Part shown: piece by piece, positions 1 through 10,407 of the stretch | Position numbering within the stretch: position 1 is the first letter of the stretch | Layout of the letters: each line of letters opens with the position of its first letter | Assembly (NCBI RefSeq): GCF_026410385.1 | Contig: NZ_JAPMLT010000010.1 | Span: 1-64,000, forward strand | Origin: Tumebacillus lacus | GTDB lineage: Bacteria; Bacillota; Bacilli; Tumebacillales; Tumebacillaceae | Direction of reading: 5' to 3' | DNA length: 64,000 nucleotides | The notes under the pieces: model-generated | What the model was told of the DNA's origin: nothing | The model's database searches: none | What the model saw: the letters and a program-made list of their open reading frames with translations, nothing else | Translations under genes and position numbers: made by a program

Positions 1-195
1 GATACAGTGGCACATCATTCAGAGGCGTCCTTTTCCTTTTCTAGGATATGTACGGTGGTCATTATATCCGTCAATCTTTGGACAGGCAATAGCGTCAGCT
101 TTTGGGCATTTAGCATCGGCCGCAACAGTATCATAAAAGGGCAGAGGAACTACAGCCTAGTCACTCTGACATTTTAGAAGAGGATGATCTGTAGA
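1..195. other. Left edge, no gene assigned
   Basis: Two forward frames are open across most of this stretch: frame 1 from the window edge to a TAG at 172-174, and frame 2 to a TAA near 134. Either could be the tail of a gene that begins before the window, but neither shows a motif I recognise. A ribosome binding site for the next small gene lies near 177-186. Confidence 0.3.
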
Positions 196-360
196 ATGAA
201 AAAACGACTGCTCGGCCTCGTTGCGTTCGTACTCACAGTTTCTGTTCTGTATCACTTTGAAAATATCGCAGCAACGTTACCGGTCTTACCTGACAGCAAT
301 CAAACTCATGTAGCTGAGACAGTGCCGATTTTCCCGATTATCTCCCAAGGGAATGTATAG
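196..360 (+). CDS. Putative secreted signalling propeptide (Phr/NprX-like), 54 aa
   Basis: This small gene encodes 54 residues. The N-terminus is MKKR followed by a hydrophobic stretch of about 15 residues (LLGLVAFVLTVSVLY), as in a Sec signal peptide. A polar linker follows, and the C-terminus is VPIFPIISQGNV. This is the architecture of propeptides that are secreted, trimmed and re-imported to bind RRNPP-family TPR regulators (Phr, PapR, NprX). A GAAGAGGATG ribosome site lies about 10 bases upstream of the ATG. A terminator follows directly, and the HTH-TPR regulator gene begins 184 bases downstream on the same strand. Peptide genes usually lie downstream of their receptor, so the partner could instead lie before the window start. 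Function is inferred from layout and context; no sequence identity was tested. Confidence 0.6.
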   Translation: MKKRLLGLVAFVLTVSVLYHFENIAATLPVLPDSNQTHVAETVPIFPIISQGNV

Positions 361-373
361 CCTTGATCGATGC

Positions 374-406
374 AACCTCCCCACATAAGTTAGGGAGGTT
401 TTTTGT
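374..406 (+). terminator. Rho-independent terminator after the propeptide gene
   Basis: An inverted repeat AACCTCCC / GGGAGGTT with a short loop is followed by a run of Ts. It separates the propeptide gene from the regulator gene, so the two are probably transcribed separately. Confidence 0.85.
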
Positions 407-479
407 TTGTTTGATAAGTTGGAATATTTTAATCAATATTTGGCGGGGTAAATACCATCAATCACATAGTTATTAATTA

Positions 480-508
480 TTCAATTGTAACGACGATGCG
501 ATTACAAT
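480..508 (+). promoter_or_regulatory. Probable promoter with overlapping inverted-repeat operator
   Basis: A perfect 7-bp inverted repeat, ATTGTAA (484-490) and TTACAAT (502-508), is separated by 11 bases. Its right arm contains a TACAAT -10 box, and a weak TTCAAT -35 box lies 17 bases upstream at 480-485. A dyad overlapping the core promoter just upstream of an HTH regulator gene suggests autoregulation. The assignment of the binding protein is inferred. Confidence 0.45.
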
Positions 509-544
509 GGAGGCATGGGACTTGAATGAAGAAGGAGGATCTAA

Positions 545-1888
545 ATGGAAAGAGATTCAGGAAAGCCACGTCAAGGGAATATTCATGCAGATCAAGGAAT
601 GAGTTCCCTTGGTAAACGTCTCCGTGAACTTCGCCTCAAAAAAGGCCTGACACAGATTGAACTGGCTGAAGGACTTCTGACGCCCTCGATGATCAGTCAG
701 GTCGAATCGGACAAAGCTCGGCCCTCCTACGCTATGTTATGTGCGATTGCGGAACGCCTTGATGTTCCCGTGGAGAAGCTACTAGTCAATGTCGAGCTAA
801 ATATGGGACACGTCAGTTCGTACAAGATGGCAAAAGCGATGGTGGCTGCTAAACAGTACGCTTCTGCCATCACGCTGTTGCGCGAATTGCTCGATGCACC
901 GCGATCAACAGTCTCTACGACGGACATTCTCTATCATCTGGGGGAGTGCCTGTTACATACCGGAGACCTAGACGAGGCAGAGAAGACTTTCGCGCAGGTA
1001 CAGGAATATGCAGTGCTAAGAAACGATTCGCTTTTGGCGACCCGTACATTGCTCTACATTGGAATCATCGCCTTCGAGCGCAAGTTCTTCCAGATCGCTC
1101 AGTTTCATTTTGGTAAGGCACTCGATGAGAGCGAGAAAATTGCGGAGAAGGGAGGTTTCCTTCAAGCAGATATTCTCCATAAACTCGGCGAAGTGTCTCT
1201 CAAACTGGGACAAACCTCCAAAGCAACAGATTACTTTACGAGGGCAGCCGCATTGTACGAGGGGACGGACAACCTCTCAGAAATGGCAGATTCCTATCTG
1301 CAACTTGGAGTTTCCTATAAACAATTGGGCGATTTAGAACGAGCTACTGAGTACTCAGAACGCGCGCATTCGATTTATATAAGCCTGGATGAGTTACAAG
1401 GCACACTTCGGCTAGAAATCCAGACGGCGGCTCTATATGGAGTATCAGGGCGTGAAGACGATGCTGAACAAATTCTGATCTACACACTTTCAAAAGCGGA
1501 TCAGATGAAGGATCTGGAAATGCAAGGCATGGCCTATACTGAACTTGCACAGCTATATTTGAACAGAGTAGAACTGGAGAAGGCGGTCGAGCACTGCGAA
1601 AATGCATGTATGCTCTTGCCGGAGTTTCACGTCTATCATGCAAAGGCGAATCGAATCTTGGCTCGTGTCGCAGTCGAATCAAACAATATCGAAGAGGCAA
1701 GGCATAGGTTCCAAATGGCGGCGGATGGATTCAAGCGTGTGGATGAAGTCAGCGAATGGGATGATACGATGTTTGAGCTATCAAGGCTTTCTCTGCTAGA
1801 GGCAGATTATCAACATGTAATCGGGGTGCTGGAAGAGATTCGGGGTTATACGAGGCAAGTTATAGGTAAGATGGGGATTCGACTGTGA
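545..1888 (+). CDS. HTH-TPR transcriptional regulator (RRNPP / NprR-PlcR type)
   Basis: The protein has 447 residues. An XRE-type helix-turn-helix lies at about residues 22-77 (LGKRLRELRLKKGLTQIELA, then SMISQVES), followed by an array of tetratricopeptide helices from about 90 to 440 (repeats such as LYHLGECLLHTGDLDEAEK and SYLQLGVSYKQLGDLERA). This is the layout of cytoplasmic peptide-binding regulators of the RRNPP group, which bind DNA through the HTH and an imported oligopeptide through the TPR groove. The ATG is preceded by AAGGAGG at a good distance. A 54-aa secreted propeptide gene lies upstream and is the natural candidate ligand source. The gene has visibly lower G+C than the window's core genes, and its stop codon lies only about 8 bases before a decayed leuB remnant, which suggests acquisition by recombination. 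Confidence 0.85.
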   Translation: MERDSGKPRQGNIHADQGMSSLGKRLRELRLKKGLTQIELAEGLLTPSMISQVESDKARPSYAMLCAIAERLDVPVEKLLVNVELNMGHVSSYKMAKAMVAAKQYASAITLLRELLDAPRSTVSTTDILYHLGECLLHTGDLDEAEKTFAQVQEYAVLRNDSLLATRTLLYIGIIAFERKFFQIAQFHFGKALDESEKIAEKGGFLQADILHKLGEVSLKLGQTSKATDYFTRAAALYEGTDNLSEMADSYLQLGVSYKQLGDLERATEYSERAHSIYISLDELQGTLRLEIQTAALYGVSGREDDAEQILIYTLSKADQMKDLEMQGMAYTELAQLYLNRVELEKAVEHCENACMLLPEFHVYHAKANRILARVAVESNNIEEARHRFQMAADGFKRVDEVSEWDDTMFELSRLSLLEADYQHVIGVLEEIRGYTRQVIGKMGIRL

Positions 1889-1895
1889 GTAGGAG

Positions 1896-2642
<747 letters not shown>

Positions 2643-2658
2643 GAAAAACAGGAGAAAA

Positions 2659-2694
2659 GGGCCTTTCTGCAAATGAGCAGAAAGGCCCCTTTTT
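2659..2694 (+). terminator. Strong rho-independent terminator after the leuB remnant
   Basis: A 12-bp perfect stem GGGCCTTTCTGC / GCAGAAAGGCCC with a 6-base loop is followed by Ts. It has stayed intact although the gene before it is decayed, and probably marks the end of a former leu transcription unit. Confidence 0.9.
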
Positions 2695-3297
2695 GCCAGG
2701 TTTTCTTTTTAGGGTTACATTATGCAATAGTGTTTTGTGTGCGACAAGTGTTCATTTATGGTGAAAATCATAGGGGATATATTGTTTTTTGTTGTAGAAA
2801 AACTCACCATTTCCTTACTATCAACAGCAAGTTTCTTGATCGGTACAACTCCCACTCAATTAGCCACCACCTGCAGTCGAGTGGAGCAATTCCTATGATA
2901 CGGGAGGCTTTGAGCTTTTTCATCCGGATGTACTAAAGGCGGATGGTGATTTTGATGAATTCGAAGAACGAGCTACTGGTCGGTTAGTCTTATATCTGAA
3001 GACGGTAAGTTTTCGGAATGAATTTGTATGAGGTGGTCGGCACGTTTTACTTGGCGCGATCAGGTGTAAAAAATCAACTTACCGTCTAAACGAACGATAG
3101 GGATTTTTTGATTCGAACCCAGGCGAGACAGAACTGAAGATGGAATGTTATTGCCAACTCGTCCAATTCGCCTACGAATGTTATAATGTTTTGATGAGCG
3201 GGTTGTGAGCACGTTACGTTCCCTCTCCTTGTAACCCCATGCATTGTTTGCTAATGCGTTTTGAAACGAAAAATTAATCAAATAGGAGAAATGACAG
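2695..3297. other. Low-G+C intergenic stretch before the R-M operon
   Basis: About 600 bases without an intact gene. It contains a truncated reading frame at 2864-3031 (listed separately) and a TATAAT hexamer at 3182-3187 that could be the -10 box of the hsdM promoter, though I see no convincing -35 partner. The low G+C matches the R-M operon more than the surrounding genome. Confidence 0.5.
2864..3031 (+). pseudogene. Orphan C-terminal gene fragment, unknown family
   Basis: An open frame of 55 codons with no start codon ends at the TGA at 3029-3031. Its translation has normal protein composition (for example AVEWSNSYDTGGFELFHPDV and later FEERATGRLVLYLKTV), unlike a random frame. There is an in-frame stop just upstream at 2861-2863. 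It looks like the tail of a gene whose front was lost. I do not recognise the family. Confidence 0.35.
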
Positions 3298-5970
3298 TTG
3301 TCTAATGAAAAAATAACTCTATCCCAATTAGAAAGATTCCTCTTAAAGGCTGCTGATATCCTTAGGGGTAAGATGGATGCATCGGAGTTCAAGGAATTCA
3401 TCTTTGGCATGTTGTTCCTTAAGCGATTATCTGATGAATTTGATCGTAAGCGCGAACAACTTCGCAAGAAGGATTTCGCACATTTAAAAGATCAGCCGGA
3501 CCTCATCGAGGAACTACTTGAAGACAAAACATCCTACGGCGAGACCTTTTTCGTTCCTGTCCGTGCCCGCTGGCATGAATCATGGATTGACGAAAACGGT
3601 GAAAAAGTCCCGGCATTGAAGGATTTGAAACACGACATTGGCAATATGCTTAATAAAGCAATTGCTGCCGTAGAAGAAGAAAACGATGCTCTTGCCGGAG
3701 TACTCAAAAACAATATTGATTTCAACGCACTCAAAGGTAAGACTAAGATCCCTGACCAGAAATGGAAAGATCTGCTCGACCACTTCAACCAGCCCGGTTT
3801 CGTACTGATCAATGATAATTTCGAGTTCCCCGATCTGCTTGGTGCGGCTTATGAATATTTGATCAAGTTTTTTGCGGATAGTGCTGGCAAGAAAGGCGGC
3901 GAATTCTACACTCCTGCAGAAGTAGTGCGCTTGCTGGTGCAGATCACCAAGCCGGAAGCGGGTCACGAAATCTACGACCCCACCGTTGGTTCAGGTGGCT
4001 TTCTCATTCAGGCCCACCAATATGTGGAGGAACAAGGGCAAGACCCGAACGATCTGGCCCTCTTTGGTCAGGACTCAAACGGAACAGTGTGGTCGATATG
4101 TAACATGAACATGATCCTTCACAACATCAATCGTTTCACCATTGAGAATGGGGATACCCTAGAAGATCCCTTGATTTTGGATAATGGCCAAGTTCGTAAA
4201 TTCGACCGTGTTTTAGCCAACCCACCCTTCTCGCAGAACTATAGTCGCGCCAACATGAAATTCTCAAATCGCTTCCGTGAGTGGTGCCTAGAAACTGGAA
4301 AAAAGGCAGACTTAATGTTTGTGCAGCATATGTTGGCCAGCCTCAAGCCACATGGCCACATGGCAACTGTCATGCCCCACGGTGTGCTTTTTCGGGGTGG
4401 TAAAGAGAAACTGATTCGCGAGATCTTGATCAACGATGATGTTATTGAGGCTATTATCAGTCTGCCGCCCGGTCTATTCTATGGTACTGGTATCCCCGCT
4501 TGTGTGATTGTAGCCAATAAAAACAAGCCGGACACACTGCGCGACAAGGTGCTGTTTATCAATGCCGATCGCGAATTTGCAGAAGGCAAGGCGCAGAACA
4601 AGTTGCGCCCTGAAGACATTGAAAAGATTGACCATGTCTTCACATACAAACGGGAGATTCCCAAATATAGCCGTCTAGTCTGCAAGAAAGAGATTGTGGA
4701 AGAACACGATTACAACCTCAACATTCGCCGTTATGTGGACAATACTCCTGATCCGGAACCAGAGGATGTGCAGGCACATCTGACTGGCGGCATTCCAGAA
4801 GGCGAAATTATCGCTCGTGCTAATGACTTTGCCCGCTTCGGGATTCGACCTGACACGCTTTTTACACCCCAGCGTCCGGGCTATCTAGCCTTTGACGAGT
4901 GTATTACTGCCAGATCCGTTATTAAGTCTCGATTGGAAAATGACAAAGCGCTCCAGCAGGCATTCACCGAACACATTTGTGCTTTGGAGACTTGGTGGGC
5001 AGTGGCTCGTGAAGTCTTTGCCGGATTACATGATGGCAAGAAGTTGCCAGAAGTCCGACACGAATTACTCACCACGTTGAAGGTTAAATTGGTCCCTTTG
5101 CATGTGCTGGATGAGTTCAAGAGCGCGGGAGTGTTTGTAAACTGGTGGCAACAGATCCGTTACGACCTCAAAACTATCACCTCCACCGGTTGGCACCATA
5201 GCCTGATTCCTGACGACTACCTTGTTTCGGAGTTCTTTCAGGCTGAGGCTGACGAGATAGAAATGTTGGAGACGCAGATTAGTCAACTGCAGAGTGAACT
5301 AGCCGAAGCGGTAGAAAAAGCACAGGAAGTTGTTGCCTATGAGCCGGAAGAGGATGAAATCGTCACTGCGGCTGCTATTAAGAAAGCCCTCAGTGAATTG
5401 ATTGCCGATCTCAAGGGAAGTGAAGGCGATACGGCTCGTAAGGAACTGAAAAACCTCCAAGCCCAAGAGAAGGCTATCACCGCGTTCGAGAAACGTATTA
5501 AGGAAACTAAGGTTGCGTTGAAAACCAAAACCGACGAACTGGCTCTCAAGCTCAAGATAAAAAGAATAGGCGGTGACGAGTTCAAGGCTGAAAGCAAAGA
5601 ACTGATTCGCCAGGTTGATGTCCAACTGGCTGAACTGGATTCCACTAACAAGGATGAGAAGAAGAGGTTTTCCAGCCTAACGAAGGACAAAGTCACCCTC
5701 GAAGTTAGACTCGCTAAAACTGATGGCTTACTTAGTGCTATTGGTGACCAACTCACCGAAGAAGAAGCCCGTCAACTGATACTGAAAAAACTTTATTACA
5801 TGTCTCGTCGCGAACTATACCGCTATCTCAACTCAGAGAAGCGTGAGTTGATTCAGGTGATGGAAAACCTTTGGGACAAATATGCTGTCTCCAGTCGCGA
5901 ACTAGAACGCCAACGGAGTAAGACCTTGGAGACGTTGGAAGGCTTTTTGAGGGGGTTGAGTTATGTCTAA
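3298..5970 (+). CDS. hsdM: Type I restriction-modification DNA methyltransferase subunit
   Basis: This 890-aa protein is the modification subunit of a type I R-M enzyme. It methylates adenine in the recognition sequence, using S-adenosylmethionine, in complex with HsdS. An HsdM N-terminal helical domain (residues 1-150) precedes the N6-adenine methylase core, with SAM-binding motif DPTVGSGGF near residue 228 and catalytic motif NPPF near 307. [15 protein letters not shown] just before motif I is typical of HsdM. Beyond about residue 480 there is a long extension, strongly charged and coiled-coil-like between about 650 and 830; usual HsdM proteins are about 500-550 aa. The start is a TTG behind AGGAGAA; the nearby ATG is out of frame and hits a stop. 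The last 8 bases overlap hsdS. Confidence 0.95.
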   Translation: MSNEKITLSQLERFLLKAADILRGKMDASEFKEFIFGMLFLKRLSDEFDRKREQLRKKDFAHLKDQPDLIEELLEDKTSYGETFFVPVRARWHESWIDENGEKVPALKDLKHDIGNMLNKAIAAVEEENDALAGVLKNNIDFNALKGKTKIPDQKWKDLLDHFNQPGFVLINDNFEFPDLLGAAYEYLIKFFADSAGKKGGEFYTPAEVVRLLVQITKPEAGHEIYDPTVGSGGFLIQAHQYVEEQGQDPNDLALFGQDSNGTVWSICNMNMILHNINRFTIENGDTLEDPLILDNGQVRKFDRVLANPPFSQNYSRANMKFSNRFREWCLETGKKADLMFVQHMLASLKPHGHMATVMPHGVLFRGGKEKLIREILINDDVIEAIISLPPGLFYGTGIPACVIVANKNKPDTLRDKVLFINADREFAEGKAQNKLRPEDIEKIDHVFTYKREIPKYSRLVCKKEIVEEHDYNLNIRRYVDNTPDPEPEDVQAHLTGGIPEGEIIARANDFARFGIRPDTLFTPQRPGYLAFDECITARSVIKSRLENDKALQQAFTEHICALETWWAVAREVFAGLHDGKKLPEVRHELLTTLKVKLVPLHVLDEFKSAGVFVNWWQQIRYDLKTITSTGWHHSLIPDDYLVSEFFQAEADEIEMLETQISQLQSELAEAVEKAQEVVAYEPEEDEIVTAAAIKKALSELIADLKGSEGDTARKELKNLQAQEKAITAFEKRIKETKVALKTKTDELALKLKIKRIGGDEFKAESKELIRQVDVQLAELDSTNKDEKKRFSSLTKDKVTLEVRLAKTDGLLSAIGDQLTEEEARQLILKKLYYMSRRELYRYLNSEKRELIQVMENLWDKYAVSSRELERQRSKTLETLEGFLRGLSYV

Positions 5971-7267
5971 GAACTCAGTGCCATTCAATCATCCTTGGGG
6001 AGAGGATTTAATAGGGAATCTTGGAAGTATTACTGTAGGTGGAACTCCGCGAACTTCTGTTGAAAAGTACTGGGATGGCGATGTGCCTTGGATGGCTTCT
6101 GGTGATGTGAAGTTAAAGAAAGTTACCGATGTGCCCGGAAGGATAACGGAGCTAGGTCTGAGACATTCCAATGCGTCAATAGTTGATTCTCCAACAGTTG
6201 CAATTGGACTGGCTGGGCAAGGGAGAACGCGTGGAACTGTGGCGCTAGTATTGTGCAGGTTATGCACAAATCAATCTGTGGCATTAATCAAAAGTGATCC
6301 TGAGGTTCTTGATACACGCTACCTGTTTTACAACTTAGAGTTTCGATATGAGGAGTTGCGCTCTCGTTCCTCGGGCGGAGGACGTGCAGGGTTAACAAAG
6401 CAAATTTTGGAGCAGATCCCTATTCCTTTACCAGCTCTTTCCGAGCAAAAGAAAATCGCTGAGGTTCTTTCAACGGTTGATCAGGCGATTGAGGAGACGG
6501 AGACATCGATAGCCAAGCAGCACCGCATAAAAACTGGTCTAATGCAGGACCTCCTTACCCGCGGAATAGATGAGCACGGTAATTTACGCTCCGAGAAGAC
6601 CCACCAATTTGAAGATTCTCCCCTGGGCAGGGTTCCGGTAGAGTGGGAGGTAAGGCCACTCGATGATCTTTTGGTTGAGAAGCGGTATGGTATTTCAACG
6701 AGTCTTAGTGAGGAACCTGAGGGAGTTCCGGTATTGCGAATGAATAACCTAGTCTATGGTGAGGTTGATTATTCCAATTTGAAATATTCTCGGCGAAGAG
6801 ATGCGTTGAGTCTCACCCTTAATGATGGTGATGTTTTATTTAATAGAACTAATAGTATTGATTACGTAGGGAGGACGGGCATATACCGTCATTCTGGCCG
6901 GAGTGTTTCTTTTGCTTCCTATCTTGTACGTCTTGTAACTGATAGTGATAAGCTTTGTGCTGGATACTTAAACGTTTGGCTTAATGATGTGTCTAACCAA
7001 ATTAGGGTGAAGCAATTGGCTACTATTGGTGTTCAACAGGCGAATGTTAATCCGACTAATTTGGGCATGCTTTTGATTTCGTTACCTAGAACTGTTACTG
7101 AGCAAAAGAAAATAATCGATCACATTGCTTCAGTTTCACAAAGTATTCACGCCGCTGATAAGAGCTTGCAAAAACTCCGCTCCCTCAAAACCGCTCTCAT
7201 GCAAGATCTGCTCACTGGTAAGAAACGTGTCATGCCCCTACTGAACGACACGGAGGTGACGGTCTAA
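5963..7267 (+). CDS. hsdS: Type I restriction-modification specificity subunit
   Basis: HsdS (434 aa) carries the DNA-sequence recognition of the type I enzyme. Two target recognition domains (about residues 10-150 and 220-380) are each followed by a conserved helical spacer with the same motif: [20 protein letters not shown] near 160 and [20 protein letters not shown] near 375. Each spacer ends in a K(T/A)GLMQDLLT-like segment. These paired spacers set the distance between the two half-sites of the bipartite recognition sequence. The ATG overlaps the hsdM stop by 8 bases and the stop overlaps the hsdR ATG by one base, so all three are translationally coupled. TRDs are the most variable part of such systems, so the target sequence cannot be predicted. 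Confidence 0.95.
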   Translation: MSKNSVPFNHPWGEDLIGNLGSITVGGTPRTSVEKYWDGDVPWMASGDVKLKKVTDVPGRITELGLRHSNASIVDSPTVAIGLAGQGRTRGTVALVLCRLCTNQSVALIKSDPEVLDTRYLFYNLEFRYEELRSRSSGGGRAGLTKQILEQIPIPLPALSEQKKIAEVLSTVDQAIEETETSIAKQHRIKTGLMQDLLTRGIDEHGNLRSEKTHQFEDSPLGRVPVEWEVRPLDDLLVEKRYGISTSLSEEPEGVPVLRMNNLVYGEVDYSNLKYSRRRDALSLTLNDGDVLFNRTNSIDYVGRTGIYRHSGRSVSFASYLVRLVTDSDKLCAGYLNVWLNDVSNQIRVKQLATIGVQQANVNPTNLGMLLISLPRTVTEQKKIIDHIASVSQSIHAADKSLQKLRSLKTALMQDLLTGKKRVMPLLNDTEVTV

Positions 7268-10200
7268 TGAGACGTGACAAAATCTCTGAGCATAACAATA
7301 TCGACGAACGCAAATACGTAGAGAAGCCCTTACTGGATCAACTTGCGGGACTGGGTTGGGAGGTCATCGACCTTGACAGCAAACAGCATCCAGAGGCTAG
7401 CCACCGTCAGAGCTTTACTGAGGTGGTGATGCTACCAGTCTTACGCGATCAACTCAAGGTTATCAACCCCTGGTTGGAAGACGATCAAGTGGAAGAAGTA
7501 ATCAAACAGCTCACCGCCAACTTCTCTGGTACTAGCTTGATCAATAATAACCGTCATGTGTTTAATTTGTTGCTGGAGAACACGAGTGTCAGTGAGAACC
7601 GTCGGACAGGTGAGAAAAGCCCGACAGTACGTTTTGTGGACTTCACGCGCCAGGGGCGGGAAAGCAACCACAACCGCTTTATCGCTGTTTGCCAGTTCAA
7701 GGTGCGCATCTTGGGAACTGAACATCATATCATTCCGGACATAGTACTATTCCTAAACGGTCTGCCCATAGTGGTGATTGAGTGCAAATCACCCAAGGTG
7801 AAAGATGCTATTCCGGAAGCTATTGAACAGCTACTCCGTTACAGCGAACAACGAGATGTCAAGGGTGAAGGTAGCGTACCACTGTTTTATTACAATCAGT
7901 TCGTCATCGTCACATGCAGAAACGAGGCTAAGTTTGGTACCATCACCACCCATAGCGTTAAACACTTCTACCGTTGGGCTGATCCATATCCCCGCACGGT
8001 AGACGATCTGGAGCACGGCAGCAGCGGTCCTAACGATCAGCAACGATTGGTTGCCGGGATGTTAGATCGGGACAATCTGCTGGATCTCATCCGTACATTC
8101 ACACTGTTCTCTACGAATGACAAGGGCGAGACCATTAAAGTCGTAGGCCGCTATCAGCAGTTCCGCGCTGTCAAGCTGGCGGTTAAACGCCTCTTAACAG
8201 GTCAAAGCCCGCGCGAACGTAGCGGTATCATCTGGCACACGCAAGGCTCAGGCAAATCGTTAACCATGATGTTTATGGTGCGCGAGATGTATCGTCATGC
8301 TGAACTGTCTCACTGGAAAGTTGTCTTTGTTACCGACCGTACCCAACTGGAAGGCCAGTTGGCTGAGACTAGCCAGACCATCGGCATTACTGTTAAGGTA
8401 GCCGACAGTATCAGGAATCTGAAAGAACTTCTGCGTTCGAACTCCTCAGATCTAGTAATGGCGATGATTCATAAGTTTCGCGAAACTGACTTGACTGAGA
8501 CCTTCCCAGAGCTGAATCCAAGTCCGCACATTCTGGTGATGACCGACGAGGCGCATCGCTCTCAATACGCAATGCTGGGAGCCAACCTAGATAAAGGTAT
8601 TCCTAACGCTACCCGTATCGGCTATACGGGTACGCCCATCGAAAAGACTGAGAAGTTCTTCGGCGAGTACATTGATAAATACACTATGCGTCAAGCCATC
8701 GAGGACGGCGTGACTCTGGAGATTGTGTATGAAGGCCGCACCCACAATGCTGAGGTGGCTGACCAAGCGGGGATGGACACAAAATTTGCGGATGTGTTTA
8801 GCGAGTATAACCTTCAGCAACGCTTGGAGATTCTTGGCTACGGATCACGCGATGCTTATCTGGAAGCTGAGTCTACTATTGCAGCAAAGGCAAAAGACAT
8901 GGTGAAGCACTACCTAACCCATGTGTTCCCCAATGCCTATAAAGCACAAGTGGTCGCAACTTCCCGTGAAGCGGCGGTACGCTATAAGAAACACATCGAC
9001 GTGGCCTTGGCGGATGTCATAGTAGATCTTGAAAAAGACAACCCGAGGAAGCTAGATCTTGACATGCTCAAGAAATTGAAGTCGGACGTTATCATTTCCA
9101 GCAAAAGCAACGACCTTCCGCACCTTAAACATTACACGGACAAGTCTAAGCATGAGGCCAGTATTAAGAGTTTCAAGATGGCTTTCGATGCAGAGGAGAA
9201 GGGTGTCACTGGAAACATCGGTATCGTGATCGTCAACAGTATGTTGCTGACTGGTTTTGATGCGCCTGTAGAACAGGTCATGTACCTTGACAAGGTCATC
9301 GTCGCCCACAATCTCCTTCAGGCGATCGCGCGTGTGAATCGCGTTGGTGGGGCATCCAAGGATAAGGGCTTTGTGGTAGATTATGTAGGCATCGGATATC
9401 ACTTGAAAAAGGCAATCGATACCTATGACGAGCGGGAACAAAAAGAGGTGATCGACACACTCAGTTTCCCAGAGGACGAACTGTGTGAACTTATCTCTAA
9501 CCATGCGACTATCACGGAATTGTTCAACAAGCAAGGATTGACAGATTTGACCGATCACGATGCGTTCTTCGACCTGTTCTATGATGAAGACGTGCGTTTT
9601 CAATTTATGTTGGCTTTCAAAAAGTTGACCAGATGTATGAATCTGGTCTTCCCCGCCCGGCAAGCCTTAGACTACGTGGCCGACTACCAGGCCCTCACAG
9701 AAATTAATGTATTGGCGGGAAAGCATTTCCGCGACGAACGCTTGAGTATGAAAGGCATCCCGCCCAAACTACGCAGCATTACAGACGAATATCTCACATC
9801 AAAAGGAATTGAGATTAAGGTCAAACCGATCTCGATCCTCGATGAAGATTTTCAAAAAGAGGTAGGCAAAAGAAAACGAACCAAGACAAAAGCGGCGGAA
9901 GTAGAGCACGCAATTCGCCACCACCTCGAAGTTGAACTCGACGATGACCCTGACCTACAAGCCTCTTTTTCTGGAGCACTGGATATGATTTTTGAAGAAT
10001 TCCGTGACAACTGGACGAAGATTTACGAAGAATTGGAGAAACTGCGGGAGCGTATCATAAACTCCAGTAACGAACCGACTTACGGGCTACACCGGAAGAA
10101 GCAAATGCCGCTGTTCCGGAGTCTAAAACGCGAGGTATTTGGTGATAAGGATCTCGATGAGGACGAAGTCTCTTTGCTCGTAAATTTGACCCAGCAGATC

Positions 10201-10407
10201 TTTTTACTCGTGGAGCGTGAACTGAAACTGACTGGATTTTGGGAAAGTAGTTCCGCCCGAAACAAATTGAAAGGAGATCTTCAAAAGATTTTGGTGGCTC
10301 GGGAATTTTTTACACTTCCCGGTTTAATCAATAATCGTGCACATATTATCAGCCGGATTATGGAAATCGCCGAGAAGAACAATGACATCATTCTCCATGC
10401 GGAGTGA
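7267..10407 (+). CDS. hsdR: Type I restriction endonuclease / translocase subunit
   Basis: HsdR (1046 aa) translocates DNA with ATP and cleaves unmethylated DNA away from the recognition site. The N-terminal nuclease domain shows the PD-(D/E)xK signature, with PDIV at about 157-160 and IECKSPK at about 171-177. The SF2 helicase core has Walker A (TQGSGKS, about 325-331) and the DEAH box (MTDEAHRSQY, near 428); VNSMLLTGFDAP and QAIARVNR later in the protein fit motifs V and VI. The C-terminal region (about 750-1046) is the helical HsdM-interaction part. The length is normal for the family and no frameshift is visible, so the system appears intact. Confidence 0.95.
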   Translation: MRRDKISEHNNIDERKYVEKPLLDQLAGLGWEVIDLDSKQHPEASHRQSFTEVVMLPVLRDQLKVINPWLEDDQVEEVIKQLTANFSGTSLINNNRHVFNLLLENTSVSENRRTGEKSPTVRFVDFTRQGRESNHNRFIAVCQFKVRILGTEHHIIPDIVLFLNGLPIVVIECKSPKVKDAIPEAIEQLLRYSEQRDVKGEGSVPLFYYNQFVIVTCRNEAKFGTITTHSVKHFYRWADPYPRTVDDLEHGSSGPNDQQRLVAGMLDRDNLLDLIRTFTLFSTNDKGETIKVVGRYQQFRAVKLAVKRLLTGQSPRERSGIIWHTQGSGKSLTMMFMVREMYRHAELSHWKVVFVTDRTQLEGQLAETSQTIGITVKVADSIRNLKELLRSNSSDLVMAMIHKFRETDLTETFPELNPSPHILVMTDEAHRSQYAMLGANLDKGIPNATRIGYTGTPIEKTEKFFGEYIDKYTMRQAIEDGVTLEIVYEGRTHNAEVADQAGMDTKFADVFSEYNLQQRLEILGYGSRDAYLEAESTIAAKAKDMVKHYLTHVFPNAYKAQVVATSREAAVRYKKHIDVALADVIVDLEKDNPRKLDLDMLKKLKSDVIISSKSNDLPHLKHYTDKSKHEASIKSFKMAFDAEEKGVTGNIGIVIVNSMLLTGFDAPVEQVMYLDKVIVAHNLLQAIARVNRVGGASKDKGFVVDYVGIGYHLKKAIDTYDEREQKEVIDTLSFPEDELCELISNHATITELFNKQGLTDLTDHDAFFDLFYDEDVRFQFMLAFKKLTRCMNLVFPARQALDYVADYQALTEINVLAGKHFRDERLSMKGIPPKLRSITDEYLTSKGIEIKVKPISILDEDFQKEVGKRKRTKTKAAEVEHAIRHHLEVELDDDPDLQASFSGALDMIFEEFRDNWTKIYEELEKLRERIINSSNEPTYGLHRKKQMPLFRSLKREVFGDKDLDEDEVSLLVNLTQQIFLLVERELKLTGFWESSSARNKLKGDLQKILVAREFFTLPGLINNRAHIISRIMEIAEKNNDIILHAE

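Noticed and set aside
2673-2936. 87-codon plus-strand frame after the leuB terminator
   Set aside because: It starts inside the terminator, has no ribosome site and no recognisable sequence.
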